DNA from: Afipia massiliensis
GTDB taxonomy: Bacteria; Pseudomonadota; Alphaproteobacteria; Rhizobiales; Xanthobacteraceae
Assembly (NCBI RefSeq): GCF_014203115.1
Contig: NZ_JACHIJ010000001.1
Location: forward strand, 248,001 to 312,000
Length of the DNA: 64,000 nt
Direction of reading: 5' to 3'
The translations under genes and the position numbers were made by a program. Under the pieces are notes generated by a model that made no database searches, was not told the origin of the DNA, and saw only the letters and a program-made list of their open reading frames with translations. The first letter of the stretch is position 1, and the number at the start of each line of letters is the position of its first letter. Shown piece after piece: positions 46,726 through 55,343 of this stretch.

Positions 46726-47640
46726 ATGACCGACAAATTCATCTCAATCGAAGGCATCGCCAAGCGCTATCCCGCGCAGTCCGGCGGTATGACGACGATT
46801 TTCGAAGACCTGTGGCTGTCGATGCCTCGGGGCGAGTTCGGTTGCATCATCGGCCATTCCGGCTGTGGCAAGACCACCGTCCTGAACATCCTCGCCGGGC
46901 TCGATGAACCAAGCGAAGGCGCGGTGATCGTCGACGGACAGGCGATCGAAGGCACCAGCCTCGACCGCGCCGTGATCTTCCAGAGCCACGCGCTGTTGCC
47001 GTGGCGCACGGTGATGGGCAACGTCGCATACGCCGTCACATCGAAATGGCGCAAATGGGACAAGGCACGCGTCCGTGCCCACGCACAGAAGTTCATCGAC
47101 ATTGTCGGCCTGACCGGCTCGGAGCACAAGCGCCCGTCGGAACTGTCCGGCGGCATGAAACAGCGCGTCGGCATTGCACGCGCGCTCTCGATCACGCCCA
47201 AGATCATGCTGATGGACGAGCCGTTCTCCGCACTGGACGCACTGACACGCGGCACATTGCAGGACGAAGTCCGCCGCATCTGTCTGGAGACCGGCCAGAC
47301 CGCTTTTATGATCACACACGATGTCGACGAGGCAATCTATCTCGCCGACAATATCTTTCTGATGACCAACGGTCCGGGCGCAGTGCTGGCGGAAGTTCTG
47401 GAAAACCCGCTGCCGAAGGACCGCGGCAGGATCGATCTGCACAGACACCCGCACTACTACGCGCTGCGCAACCACATCATCGACTTCCTGGTGACCCGTA
47501 GCAAAACGTTCGTGGAAACCAATAAGGATCACGATCCTCGCAATGTACCAACGGTTCGTCCCGGGTTCGCCGAGCCTGCGATCGTCAACACGACCGAGTC
47601 CTTTCAAAAGCCGCAGGCCGGACAGGCCAGCGCGCGATAA
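46726..47640 (+). CDS. ABC transporter ATP-binding protein (cyanate/nitrate type)
   Basis: The 304-residue ATPase has Walker A GHSGCGKTT, Q-loop VIFQSHALLPW, signature LSGGMKQRVGIARAL, Walker B ILMDEPFSALD (here LMDEP) and H-loop ITHDVDEA. It is of the NrtD/TauB group. It has a C-terminal extension of about 40 residues beyond the catalytic core but no fused binding-protein domain. ATG 46726 (MTDKFISIEG) follows GAGGCG. Confidence 0.95.
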   Translation: MTDKFISIEGIAKRYPAQSGGMTTIFEDLWLSMPRGEFGCIIGHSGCGKTTVLNILAGLDEPSEGAVIVDGQAIEGTSLDRAVIFQSHALLPWRTVMGNVAYAVTSKWRKWDKARVRAHAQKFIDIVGLTGSEHKRPSELSGGMKQRVGIARALSITPKIMLMDEPFSALDALTRGTLQDEVRRICLETGQTAFMITHDVDEAIYLADNIFLMTNGPGAVLAEVLENPLPKDRGRIDLHRHPHYYALRNHIIDFLVTRSKTFVETNKDHDPRNVPTVRPGFAEPAIVNTTESFQKPQAGQASAR

Positions 47641-47666
47641 GCCGATAACCTCAAGGAGACTAGACT

Positions 47667-48155
47667 ATGAAGCGATCCGACCTCACCGAAAAGCTGCTCG
47701 ACATCAAGCGCGAGAAGGGCTGGACGTGGAAGCATATCTGCGAACAGATCGGTGGACATTCCGAAGTTCTGGTGGTGGGCGCAATCCTCGGTCAGATGAA
47801 GCTCACAAAGCCGCAGGCGGAGAACGCCGCAAAGCTGTTCGGGCTCTCCAAGGTCGAACAAGCGATGATCAACGAAGTTCCGATGCGCGGCGAAGGCATC
47901 CAGATGCCACCAACCGACCCGCTGATCTATCGTCTCTATGAACTTGTGATGGTGAATGGCCCGGCGTGGAAAGCGCTGATCGAAGAGGAATTCGGCGACG
48001 GCATCATGTCCGCAATCGACTTCGATATGGCGATGGAGCGCCTTGCCAATCCGAAAGGCGACCGCGTGCAGATCACGATGTCGGGGAAATTCCTGCCGTT
48101 CAAATACTATGGCGCGAGCGGCAACCATCTGGAATATGGCTTCAAGGAAGGATAA
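47667..48155 (+). CDS. cynS: Cyanate hydratase (cyanase)
   Basis: The 162-residue enzyme converts cyanate and bicarbonate to ammonia and CO2. The catalytic triad is intact: R89, E92 and S115 in PLIYRLYELV and DGIMSAIDF, equivalent to R96, E99 and S122 of the E. coli decamer. The N-terminal helical domain (1-75) and C-terminal GKFLPFKYYGASGNHLEYGF are typical. AAGGAG precedes the ATG. It is the last gene of the sigma-54-controlled transporter operon; no carbonic anhydrase gene accompanies it. Confidence 0.98.
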   Translation: MKRSDLTEKLLDIKREKGWTWKHICEQIGGHSEVLVVGAILGQMKLTKPQAENAAKLFGLSKVEQAMINEVPMRGEGIQMPPTDPLIYRLYELVMVNGPAWKALIEEEFGDGIMSAIDFDMAMERLANPKGDRVQITMSGKFLPFKYYGASGNHLEYGFKEG

Positions 48156-48162
48156 CGACAGA

Positions 48163-49437
48163 TCACGGCATCAGGCGGATGGCGTCGTTGAAAAAGTCCA
48201 GGCCGCCGAAATTGCCGGACTTCAGCGCCATCACAGCTTCGCCCCTACCCCAGCCGACACAACGAAGGACCGGAACGCCAGCGGCGATTTCCGGTCCAAC
48301 CAGAAACGCCGGGATGCCGAGGCGATCCACCACGGAACCCGATGTCTCGCCGCCCGCAATAACCAGACGGTGCACACCGGCAGCGACAAGTCCCTCGCTG
48401 ATCGCCGCCATCGTTTGCTCGATAGCGTGACCGGCCGCATCGCGCCCGTGTTTGGCTTGAAGCGCTGAAACCTGATCGGGCGTCGAACTGCTGGCAATCA
48501 GCACCGGCCCCTTGTCGATATTTGCGCGTGCCCATTCCAGTGCCCGCTCCGCCTCCGATCCACCGCCAACGATCCGTTCGGGATCGAGCCGCAGCACCGG
48601 CATCGATTTTTCCGCCTGAGCGATCTGCGCCAGCGTCGCCTGCGAGCAACTCCCGGCGAGACAAGCGACGGGTCCGCAAATCGCCTTCTGATCCGCGCCC
48701 GAGGAAGCCGGCTTGACCTTGCCTGACGCGATCAATCCTCGCGCGAGGCCAAGCCCCATTCCGGATGCACCGACCGACAGCCGATGATCGAGAGCAACCT
48801 GACCGATGATTTCAAGTTCGGGGTCAAACACCGCATCGACAACGGCAGCGCCGATCCCTTGCTTCGCCAGTTCAGCGAGGCGTGCACGGATCGCGTCAGC
48901 CCCCTTCGCGACGGTCGCGAGATCAGCGAGACCGACCCTGGATTTGCTCTGCCGCGCCAGTACCCGTACCAGATTGGAATCGTGCATCGGGTTGAGCGGA
49001 TGATCCTTCAGCGGGCTTTCATTGAGTGGGACGCTGCCGACAAACAGATTGCCCTGATAGACCGTGCGCCCCGTTCCCGGAAACGCCGGCGTCACCAGCA
49101 CGATGTCGTCACCCGAGTCCGCACGCAACGCATCCATCACCGGCCCGATATTTCCGGCATCGGTTGAATCGAACGTCGAGCAGATCTTGAAAAGGACATG
49201 GGACGCACCGCGGGCACGCAGCCATTTGTCGGCCTCGCGCGAGCGCGCCACTGCCTGCGACGCCTCAATGGAGCGGCTTTTCAGCGAAACCACCACGGCA
49301 TCGACTTCGGGCAGCGCCAGCGCATCGTTTGGGACGCCAATGGTCTGCACCGTGCGCAACCCGCAACGAGTCAACATGTTGGCGAGATCGGACGCGCCAG
49401 TATAGTCGTCGGCAATACAGCCCAGCGCTAACGTCAC
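48163..49437 (-). CDS. otnK: 3-oxo-tetronate kinase
   Basis: The 424-residue four-carbon acid-sugar kinase (former DUF1537) phosphorylates 3-oxo-tetronates at C4. It shows the N-terminal substrate domain CIADDYTGASDLANMLTRCG, FKICSTFDSTDAGNIGPV and TPAFPGTGRTVYQG, and the C-terminal nucleotide domain LVIAGGETSGSVVDRLG. The GTG start at 49437 overlaps the otnI stop by four bases; upstream in-frame sequence lies inside otnI and is not used. Confidence 0.93.
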   Translation of the reverse strand: MTLALGCIADDYTGASDLANMLTRCGLRTVQTIGVPNDALALPEVDAVVVSLKSRSIEASQAVARSREADKWLRARGASHVLFKICSTFDSTDAGNIGPVMDALRADSGDDIVLVTPAFPGTGRTVYQGNLFVGSVPLNESPLKDHPLNPMHDSNLVRVLARQSKSRVGLADLATVAKGADAIRARLAELAKQGIGAAVVDAVFDPELEIIGQVALDHRLSVGASGMGLGLARGLIASGKVKPASSGADQKAICGPVACLAGSCSQATLAQIAQAEKSMPVLRLDPERIVGGGSEAERALEWARANIDKGPVLIASSSTPDQVSALQAKHGRDAAGHAIEQTMAAISEGLVAAGVHRLVIAGGETSGSVVDRLGIPAFLVGPEIAAGVPVLRCVGWGRGEAVMALKSGNFGGLDFFNDAIRLMP

Positions 49438-50225
49438 GCGTGCGCTCCTGTTTTCGCGGCATACGGCGCGAACCAGCCGAGTCCGTCGACCGTATTTCCC
49501 TTCGGCCGATACTCGCAACCAACGAAGCCGTCGTAACCCAGCTGGTCGAGTTCATCGAACAGAAACGGATAATTCAATTCCTCGCCCGCCGGTTCATTCC
49601 TTGATGGCACGCTGGCGATCTGAATATGTCCAATCATCGGCATCATCTTGCGTAATGCCATGGTCACGTCGCCATGAACGATCTGCCGGTGATATATGTC
49701 GAACTGCAATTTCAGATTCGAGATTCTCAAGTCGTCGATCACACCCGCTGCAAAGTCAAAATCGTTCAGGAAGTATCCGGGCACATCCCGCGGATTGATC
49801 GGCTCCAGCATCAGATCGATGTTTTCCTTGGCCAGCGCCTCGGCGGTCCATACCACCGAGCGGCAAAACGCATCGACCGCTTTCGGATCGCGGCGGTCCG
49901 CAATGCCCGCCATCAAATGCAGGCGTTTGACGCCTGTCGCTTTGACGTAAGGAAGAGCCTGCTTGACGCTGGCCTGAACATCGGCGAAGCGATCCGGCAA
50001 TGCCGCGAACCCTCGCTCACCCTTGTTCCAGTCGCCGGGAAACAGGTTGAACAGCGCCTGAGTGAGGCCGTTGCGGTGAAGCCGATCACCAACATCATCA
50101 GGCGAATGCTCGTAGGGAAACAAAAACTCTACCGCCGTGAACCCGGCCTTCGCCGCCGCATCGAAGCGATCGAGAAACGGCACTTCATTGAACATCATGC
50201 TGAGATTGGCGGCAAAGCGAGGCAT
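49434..50225 (-). CDS. otnI: 2-oxo-tetronate isomerase
   Basis: The 263-residue TIM-barrel protein of the hydroxypyruvate-isomerase family has MFNEVPFLDRFDAAAKAGFTAVEFLFPYE, metal-ligand glutamates in LMLEPINPRDVPG and GCEYRPKGNTVDGLGW, and FDIYHRQIVHGD. In tetronate pathways it interconverts 2-oxo- and 3-oxo-tetronates. Located between ltnD and otnK, which supports this role over hydroxypyruvate isomerase. Confidence 0.92.
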   Translation of the reverse strand: MPRFAANLSMMFNEVPFLDRFDAAAKAGFTAVEFLFPYEHSPDDVGDRLHRNGLTQALFNLFPGDWNKGERGFAALPDRFADVQASVKQALPYVKATGVKRLHLMAGIADRRDPKAVDAFCRSVVWTAEALAKENIDLMLEPINPRDVPGYFLNDFDFAAGVIDDLRISNLKLQFDIYHRQIVHGDVTMALRKMMPMIGHIQIASVPSRNEPAGEELNYPFLFDELDQLGYDGFVGCEYRPKGNTVDGLGWFAPYAAKTGAHA

Positions 50226-50262
50226 CAGGCGTTTCCAGTTTTCTTGAATATATTCGGAGTCT

Positions 50263-51168
50263 CTAATCGCCGGGCAGCTTCGTTCCGGTCACACGCGCAT
50301 ACATCCGCGCAACCGATGCGTCGTCATCGCGGCCCATGCCGGCAGCGGACGTCATCAGAAACATCTGCAAGGCCGCTGCCGATACCGGAACGGGGAACTT
50401 TGCCGTTCGCGCCATATCCTGAATAATACCGAGGTCCTTGACGAAGATATCGACCGCACTGCGCGGCGTGTAGTCGCCGTCCAGCACATGCGGCATCCGG
50501 TTCTCGAACATCCACGAGTTACCGGCGGATGCCGTGATCACCTCATAAACCTTGGCGATGTCGAGACCCTGCTTCGCCGCGAAGGCCATAGCCTCGCTGG
50601 CGGCGGCGATATGCACGCCAGCGAGAAGCTGATTGATCATCTTGAACGCCGCGCCCTGCCCCGGCTGATCGCCCAGTTCGTAGAGTTTCGCCGACATCGC
50701 GTCGAGCGCGGGCCGTGCCTTGGCGAATGCAGCCTGGCTGCCCGAAGCGAGAATGGTCAGTTCACCCTGCGCGGCGCGCTGCGCGCCTCCGCTGATCGGG
50801 GCATCGAGATAATGCCTGCCGCTCACCTCAAGCTGCCGGGCCAACCGCCGGGCAACGTCCGGATCCATAGTCGCGGACGATATGAAAACCGCACCTTTCG
50901 GCAGTGTTTCGGCCACGCCTTGAGCGCCGAACAGAATGGTTTCGGTCTGCATCGCGTTGACGACGACGCTGACCACGGCATCGGCGTCCTTCGCCGCTTC
51001 CGCCGGTGACGCAGCGCCCTGTCCGCCCTCAGCGACAAGCCGCGCAATGACTTCAGGTGCGACATCGCAACCCGTGACGTCGAAGCCAGCACGTTTGAGC
51101 GACAGCGCCATGCCAAAGCCCATCGACCCGAGACCGACGACTCCGACGCGCCCCACTTTGACGGACAT
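50263..51168 (-). CDS. ltnD: L-threonate dehydrogenase
   Basis: The 301-residue beta-hydroxyacid dehydrogenase has VGLGSMGFGMALSLKRAGFDV for NAD, DAPISGGAQRAAQGELTIL for substrate, and catalytic K in GQGAAFKMINQLL. It oxidises L-threonate at C2. The assignment over other 3-hydroxyacid dehydrogenases rests on the neighbours otnI, otnK and otnC. First gene of the minus-strand trio; 135 bases separate it from divergent otnC. Confidence 0.92.
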   Translation of the reverse strand: MSVKVGRVGVVGLGSMGFGMALSLKRAGFDVTGCDVAPEVIARLVAEGGQGAASPAEAAKDADAVVSVVVNAMQTETILFGAQGVAETLPKGAVFISSATMDPDVARRLARQLEVSGRHYLDAPISGGAQRAAQGELTILASGSQAAFAKARPALDAMSAKLYELGDQPGQGAAFKMINQLLAGVHIAAASEAMAFAAKQGLDIAKVYEVITASAGNSWMFENRMPHVLDGDYTPRSAVDIFVKDLGIIQDMARTAKFPVPVSAAALQMFLMTSAAGMGRDDDASVARMYARVTGTKLPGD

Positions 51169-51303
51169 ATTTCCTCATTTTGTTGCTTGCTCGTACGTTG
51201 GCGTCGAGCGGTTAGAGGTTTGGTAGCATGGCTAGCGGCCCGTCCAAAATGGCATTTGAGCCACGCGTAAAACCGTGAGAAAACGCGACCCGAAAGGCGC
51301 CCC

Positions 51304-51960
51304 ATGACGGAAACAAGACTTCGCGATCAAATCTGCCAGTTCGGCCGCTCGCTGTTCGAACGAGGCCTGACCCCGGGGTCTTCGGGAAACATCAGTGTCC
51401 GCCTTGACGACGGCGGCTGGCTGGTCACACCGACCAACGCCTCGCTCGGCTTCCTCGAACCCGCGCGTCTTTCGCGGCTGGACGGATCCGGGCACCTGCT
51501 GTCAGGGGATGCGCCGACCAAGGAGATCCCCCTGCATTCGGCACTTTATGAAACCAGACGCGGCGCAAGGGCTGTTGTGCACCTGCACTGTGCGCATTGT
51601 GTCGCCGTATCCATGCTTCCGGAGATCGACCCGAAGGCAGCGCTGCCGCCGCTGACACCCTATTACATGATGCGTTGTGGCGCGACGGCGTTGCTGCCCT
51701 ACTACCGTCCGGGCGATGCGGCGGTCGCCGATGCGATCCGCGGGCTCGCCGGAAAATACTCCTGCGTGCTGCTATCCAATCATGGTCCGGTGGTTTCCGG
51801 CGATACGCTCGAAGCTGCCGTCTTCGCCACGGAAGAGCTTGAGGAAACGGCAAAGCTCTATCTGATGACCCGTGGCATGAACCCGCGAACACTGACGCCG
51901 GAGCAGGTCACCGACCTTGCTGCGGCATTTGGGAAATCGAAACCGGATACAACGTCATGA
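51304..51960 (+). CDS. otnC: 3-oxo-tetronate 4-phosphate decarboxylase
   Basis: The 218-residue class II aldolase/adducin-family protein has LTPGSSGNISVRLDDGGWLVTPTNASLGFL, zinc-binding HLHCAHC (expected HxH) and a downstream SNHGPVVSG. It releases CO2 and dihydroxyacetone phosphate from the kinase product, completing threonate catabolism. It is transcribed away from the other three genes and overlaps arsC by four bases (ATGA). Confidence 0.92.
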   Translation: MTETRLRDQICQFGRSLFERGLTPGSSGNISVRLDDGGWLVTPTNASLGFLEPARLSRLDGSGHLLSGDAPTKEIPLHSALYETRRGARAVVHLHCAHCVAVSMLPEIDPKAALPPLTPYYMMRCGATALLPYYRPGDAAVADAIRGLAGKYSCVLLSNHGPVVSGDTLEAAVFATEELEETAKLYLMTRGMNPRTLTPEQVTDLAAAFGKSKPDTTS

Positions 51961-52370
51961 CTGTCACCATCTATCACAACCCTGCTTGCGGAACATCGCG
52001 GAACACGCTTGCGATGATCCGGCAGAGCGGCGAAAAGCCAACCGTCATCGAGTATCTCGATACACCGCCTTCCCGCGACCAACTGGTCGCTCTGATCAAA
52101 GACATGAACATTCCGGTGCGCGCTCTGCTCCGTGAAAAAGGCACACCGTTCGCAGCGCTCGGCCTTTCCGACCCGACCTTGACCGACGACCAGTTGCTGG
52201 ATGCGATGATGGCGCACCCGATCCTCATCAACCGACCTATCGTTGTGACGCCCAAAGGCGTGCGCCTCTGCCGTCCTTCGGAACTGGTGCTTGAACTGCT
52301 GCCAAATCCCGTCGCCTCGTTTGTCAAAGAGGATGGCGAGGTCGTTGGTGTCACACATAATCTGCCTTGA
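51957..52370 (+). CDS. arsC: Glutaredoxin-type arsenate reductase
   Basis: The 137-residue thioredoxin-fold protein has catalytic C11 in HNPACGTSRNTL, then IEYLDTPPSRDQL, the LLREKGTPF helix, and NRPIVVTPKGVRLCRPSELV with the expected arginines. It reduces arsenate to arsenite with glutathione and glutaredoxin. Translationally coupled to otnC, with no arsR, arsB or acr3 nearby, so its cellular role may be general or its location accidental. The 249 bases after it contain no recognisable gene. Confidence 0.93.
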   Translation: MTVTIYHNPACGTSRNTLAMIRQSGEKPTVIEYLDTPPSRDQLVALIKDMNIPVRALLREKGTPFAALGLSDPTLTDDQLLDAMMAHPILINRPIVVTPKGVRLCRPSELVLELLPNPVASFVKEDGEVVGVTHNLP

Positions 52371-52619
52371 TAAAGACGCGCGTCAGCCGGCAGGTATCGC
52401 AAAAACTGATCCGCACGACATTGGAGTCTTGGCGTGATCCCGGCTCGACCGGCGTAGAGTCTTGCCTCCATCACAAATCACATTCGCGCGATACCATCGC
52501 GACGAAATGCTGCGCCGCCAGAAAAACTTCTGAAGCGCATCACCTTGCTTAACGGCAATGACGCGATAGGCTCTCGCCCGTAAAACGCCAAAAATCAGAC
52601 CCCACCGGGAGGATAAATC

Positions 52620-53897
52620 ATGTTTTACGCTTTCAAAAATCACGCCCTGACTTCAGCCGCAGCCGCTGCGTTTTTGTGCGCATCGGCAATTTCTGCATCG
52701 GCTCAAGCCCCCAACAACAATCTGGACAAGCTCGGCAATTTCCAGAAGACCGGCGTCACTGAAATTCCAACCGTTCCGCAGACAGGCCGCAAGGTCGATG
52801 CGATCAAGGCCAATCTCGCCAAGATCAAACTGCCGCCAGGCTTCAAAATCAGTCTTTATGCGCTCGTTCCCGATGCGCGGCATATCGCCGTCGGACCGCA
52901 AGGTGTCGTGACGTTCGTCGGCACGCGAAAGAGCAAGGTCTACGCCGTCACCGATCGCGGCAAGGCTGGTTTCGCGGAGGAAGTGAAAGAGTTCGCGCCG
53001 TCCGTCAGTTTCACCATCCCGAACGGCGTCTGCTTCTCCAAGGACGGGTTCCTCTTCGTCGCTGAACAAAATCGTATTCTCAATTTCCCTGCCGCCGAAT
53101 TCTTCTATGAAAGCCCTGATATCGCTGTCGCGGTGGTCGTTCCGCAGGGCGAACTGATCCCCAAGGACGATGAAAGCTTCAATCACACCGCTCGCGTCTG
53201 CCGTGTCGGCGCGGACAACAAGATCTATGTCTCTCTCGGGCAGCCGTTCAACGTGCCGGCGAAGGACAAGCTCGAAGGCTACGCGAAACATGGCATCGGC
53301 GGCATCATCCGCGTCGATCAGGATGGCAAGAACAAAGAAGTTTACGCCCAAGGCGTCCGCAATTCGGTCGGTATGGATTTCAACCCGAAGAACAACCAGC
53401 TCTGGTTCACTGACAATCAGGTCGACGGCATGGGCGATAACATCCCGCCCGGCGAGCTGAACCGCGCTACCCAAATCGGCCAGAACTTTGGCTTCCCCTA
53501 TTTCGGCGGCGGCAAGGTCCGGACCGTCGAGTACAAGGCTGACACGCCGCCGGCCAACGTCGTGTATCCGGAAGTCGAGATGGACGCCCATGCGGCCGAC
53601 CTCGGCATGACGTTCTATAACGGCAAATCTTTCCCGGCCAAGTATCGCGGCGGCATTTTCTCGGCCCAGCATGGATCATGGAATCGCACTGATCCGATCG
53701 GCGCACGGGTAATGTTCACTTCGCTTAAGCCCGATGGCAGCGCCGACAAAACGGAAGTCTTTGCGTCCGGTTGGTTGACCCCGGATGGCGAGTACACGGG
53801 ACGGCCTGTCGATATTGCCACGCTGCGAGATGGCTCGATGCTGGTGTCCGACGATCTGGCCGGCGCGTTGTATCGGATCACCTACGACGGAAAATAG
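52620..53897 (+). CDS. Exported PQQ-type sugar (sorbosone/glucose) dehydrogenase
   Basis: The 425-residue protein has a signal peptide (about 1-29, ending ASAQ) and the six-bladed beta-propeller of the soluble glucose/sorbosone dehydrogenase family. Landmarks are LPPGFKISLYALVPDARHIAVG, SKDGFLFVAEQNRIL, VYAQGVRNSVGMDFNPKNNQLWFTDN and FSAQHGSWNRTDPIGARV. Such enzymes use PQQ in the periplasm. A c-type cytochrome gene follows and the PQQ biosynthesis operon converges from the other side, which supports PQQ dependence. Substrate unresolved. Confidence 0.92.
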   Translation: MFYAFKNHALTSAAAAAFLCASAISASAQAPNNNLDKLGNFQKTGVTEIPTVPQTGRKVDAIKANLAKIKLPPGFKISLYALVPDARHIAVGPQGVVTFVGTRKSKVYAVTDRGKAGFAEEVKEFAPSVSFTIPNGVCFSKDGFLFVAEQNRILNFPAAEFFYESPDIAVAVVVPQGELIPKDDESFNHTARVCRVGADNKIYVSLGQPFNVPAKDKLEGYAKHGIGGIIRVDQDGKNKEVYAQGVRNSVGMDFNPKNNQLWFTDNQVDGMGDNIPPGELNRATQIGQNFGFPYFGGGKVRTVEYKADTPPANVVYPEVEMDAHAADLGMTFYNGKSFPAKYRGGIFSAQHGSWNRTDPIGARVMFTSLKPDGSADKTEVFASGWLTPDGEYTGRPVDIATLRDGSMLVSDDLAGALYRITYDGK

Positions 53898-53997
53898 GCA
53901 CCGGATTGAACATCAACTGCCGCGAGACAGGTCATAGCCTGCTCGCGGCGGATCATCATGAACACATCGCGTGACCAACCAAAACGGAAAAAAGAAA

Positions 53998-54330
53998 ATG
54001 ATCGCGCGCGTATTTGTCAGCCTTTTCACCCTCGGCCTCCTGGGTTCCTTGATGGGCACGGCTCATGCTGCCGACGTAAAGGCCGGACGTAAAAAGGCTC
54101 AGATGTGCGCAGCCTGTCACGGCATCGACGGCATTTCCAAAATGCCGATGGCACCCAATATCGCTGGTTCCCCCGCGATGTATCTGGAAAAGCAAATGAA
54201 GTCCTTCCGCTCCGAGGAACGCAAGGACGAGACCATGAATGTGGTTGCGAAGCCGCTGTCCGATGCGGACATCGCCGATCTCGCGGCATGGTATTCAGCG
54301 CTGACGGTCGACGTCACGCTGCCAAACTGA
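53998..54330 (+). CDS. Small periplasmic cytochrome c
   Basis: This 110-residue class I cytochrome has a signal peptide (MIARVFVSLFTLGLLGSLMG, then AHA), one haem site CAACH, and a plausible axial Met in the MNVVAKPLSD region. It probably accepts electrons from the upstream PQQ-type dehydrogenase and passes them to a terminal oxidase. I use ATG 53998, where the signal peptide begins, rather than the GTG 27 bases earlier. Confidence 0.93.
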   Translation: MIARVFVSLFTLGLLGSLMGTAHAADVKAGRKKAQMCAACHGIDGISKMPMAPNIAGSPAMYLEKQMKSFRSEERKDETMNVVAKPLSDADIADLAAWYSALTVDVTLPN

Positions 54331-54359
54331 ATTCGCGCAGAAAACCGCGATACTCAGGT

Positions 54360-55343
54360 CTATGCGCGCGAAAGTTCATTGATAGCTGCAATCACCGCGT
54401 CCCTCACACCGGGATCATATAGCGAATGGCCAGCGGCCTCGACCATTCGCAAGGTGGCGTCTGGCCAGGCCTTCAGCAATGCATGCGCGGTCGAGGGTGG
54501 ACAAAGCAGATCGTAACGCCCCTGCACGATCAGGCCGGGAATCCCTTTTAACTGTCCGGCATTCGCCAAAAGTTGTCCGGGTTTCAGGAAGCAACCGTTC
54601 TGGAAGTAGTGAGCCTCCATGAACGGCGTCGATGGAAGCCCGCGCTCGACATTGTTGACCGCGGCAAGATCAAGCCGACTTTTTGATGGTTTGTGATCGG
54701 ACAAAACGCGCTCGGTATCGTGCCAGGCGCGGGATGCAGGTCCATGAACCGCGGGGTCGGGATCGAGAATACGCCGCCAATAGGCGTGAAGCGGTTGTGC
54801 GCGCTCCTCCAGAAGAAGCAGATCGAGAAAATCATCGTTCAGGTCCGGGTAGAGACGCGGCAGGGTGTCGAGAAATGCGCCTTCCAGCTCATCGCCCGTC
54901 CCGAGAAACGTCGCGCGCAGAACAATGCCGCTGACGCGTTGCGGTTGAGCTTGTGCATAGGCTAGTGCCAGGGTCGCCCCCCACGAACCGCCGACGACAA
55001 GCCATTGCTCGAACCCGAGGCTCTCGCGGATGACTTCCATGTCTGAAATCAGATGCGGTAGCGTGTTGGCTTCGCGCGATCCCTTGGGGCGGCTCCTGCC
55101 CGCGCCGCGCTGATCGAATAGCACCGCATGAAACCGCTGTGGGTCGAACAATCGCCGATGATCGGGCTGGCAGCCGCTGCCGGGCCCGCCATGCAGATAA
55201 ACCGCAGGAATGCCGTCCGGACAACCGACCGTCTCAACATAAATCTCGTGGCCGTCGCCAACCGCCATGTGCTGCACGGAGAGCGGCGCAAAGCGATCTG
55301 CTCGCTTGCTTGAGGTCGCGGTGTCAGCGGCGTCAGGCCCCAT
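54360..55343 (-). CDS. pip: Proline iminopeptidase (prolyl aminopeptidase)
   Basis: This is a 327-residue alpha/beta hydrolase of family S33: YLHGGPGSGCQPDHRRLFDP (oxyanion), nucleophile in VVGGSWGATLAL, the Asp region GRYDLLCPP and His in EAAGHSLYD. It removes N-terminal proline from peptides. ATG 55343 overlaps the pqqE stop by 11 bases, making it the last gene of the pqq operon, an arrangement that invites a role in trimming PqqA. No pqqF/pqqG-type protease is present in the window. Confidence 0.92.
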   Translation of the reverse strand: MGPDAADTATSSKRADRFAPLSVQHMAVGDGHEIYVETVGCPDGIPAVYLHGGPGSGCQPDHRRLFDPQRFHAVLFDQRGAGRSRPKGSREANTLPHLISDMEVIRESLGFEQWLVVGGSWGATLALAYAQAQPQRVSGIVLRATFLGTGDELEGAFLDTLPRLYPDLNDDFLDLLLLEERAQPLHAYWRRILDPDPAVHGPASRAWHDTERVLSDHKPSKSRLDLAAVNNVERGLPSTPFMEAHYFQNGCFLKPGQLLANAGQLKGIPGLIVQGRYDLLCPPSTAHALLKAWPDATLRMVEAAGHSLYDPGVRDAVIAAINELSRA

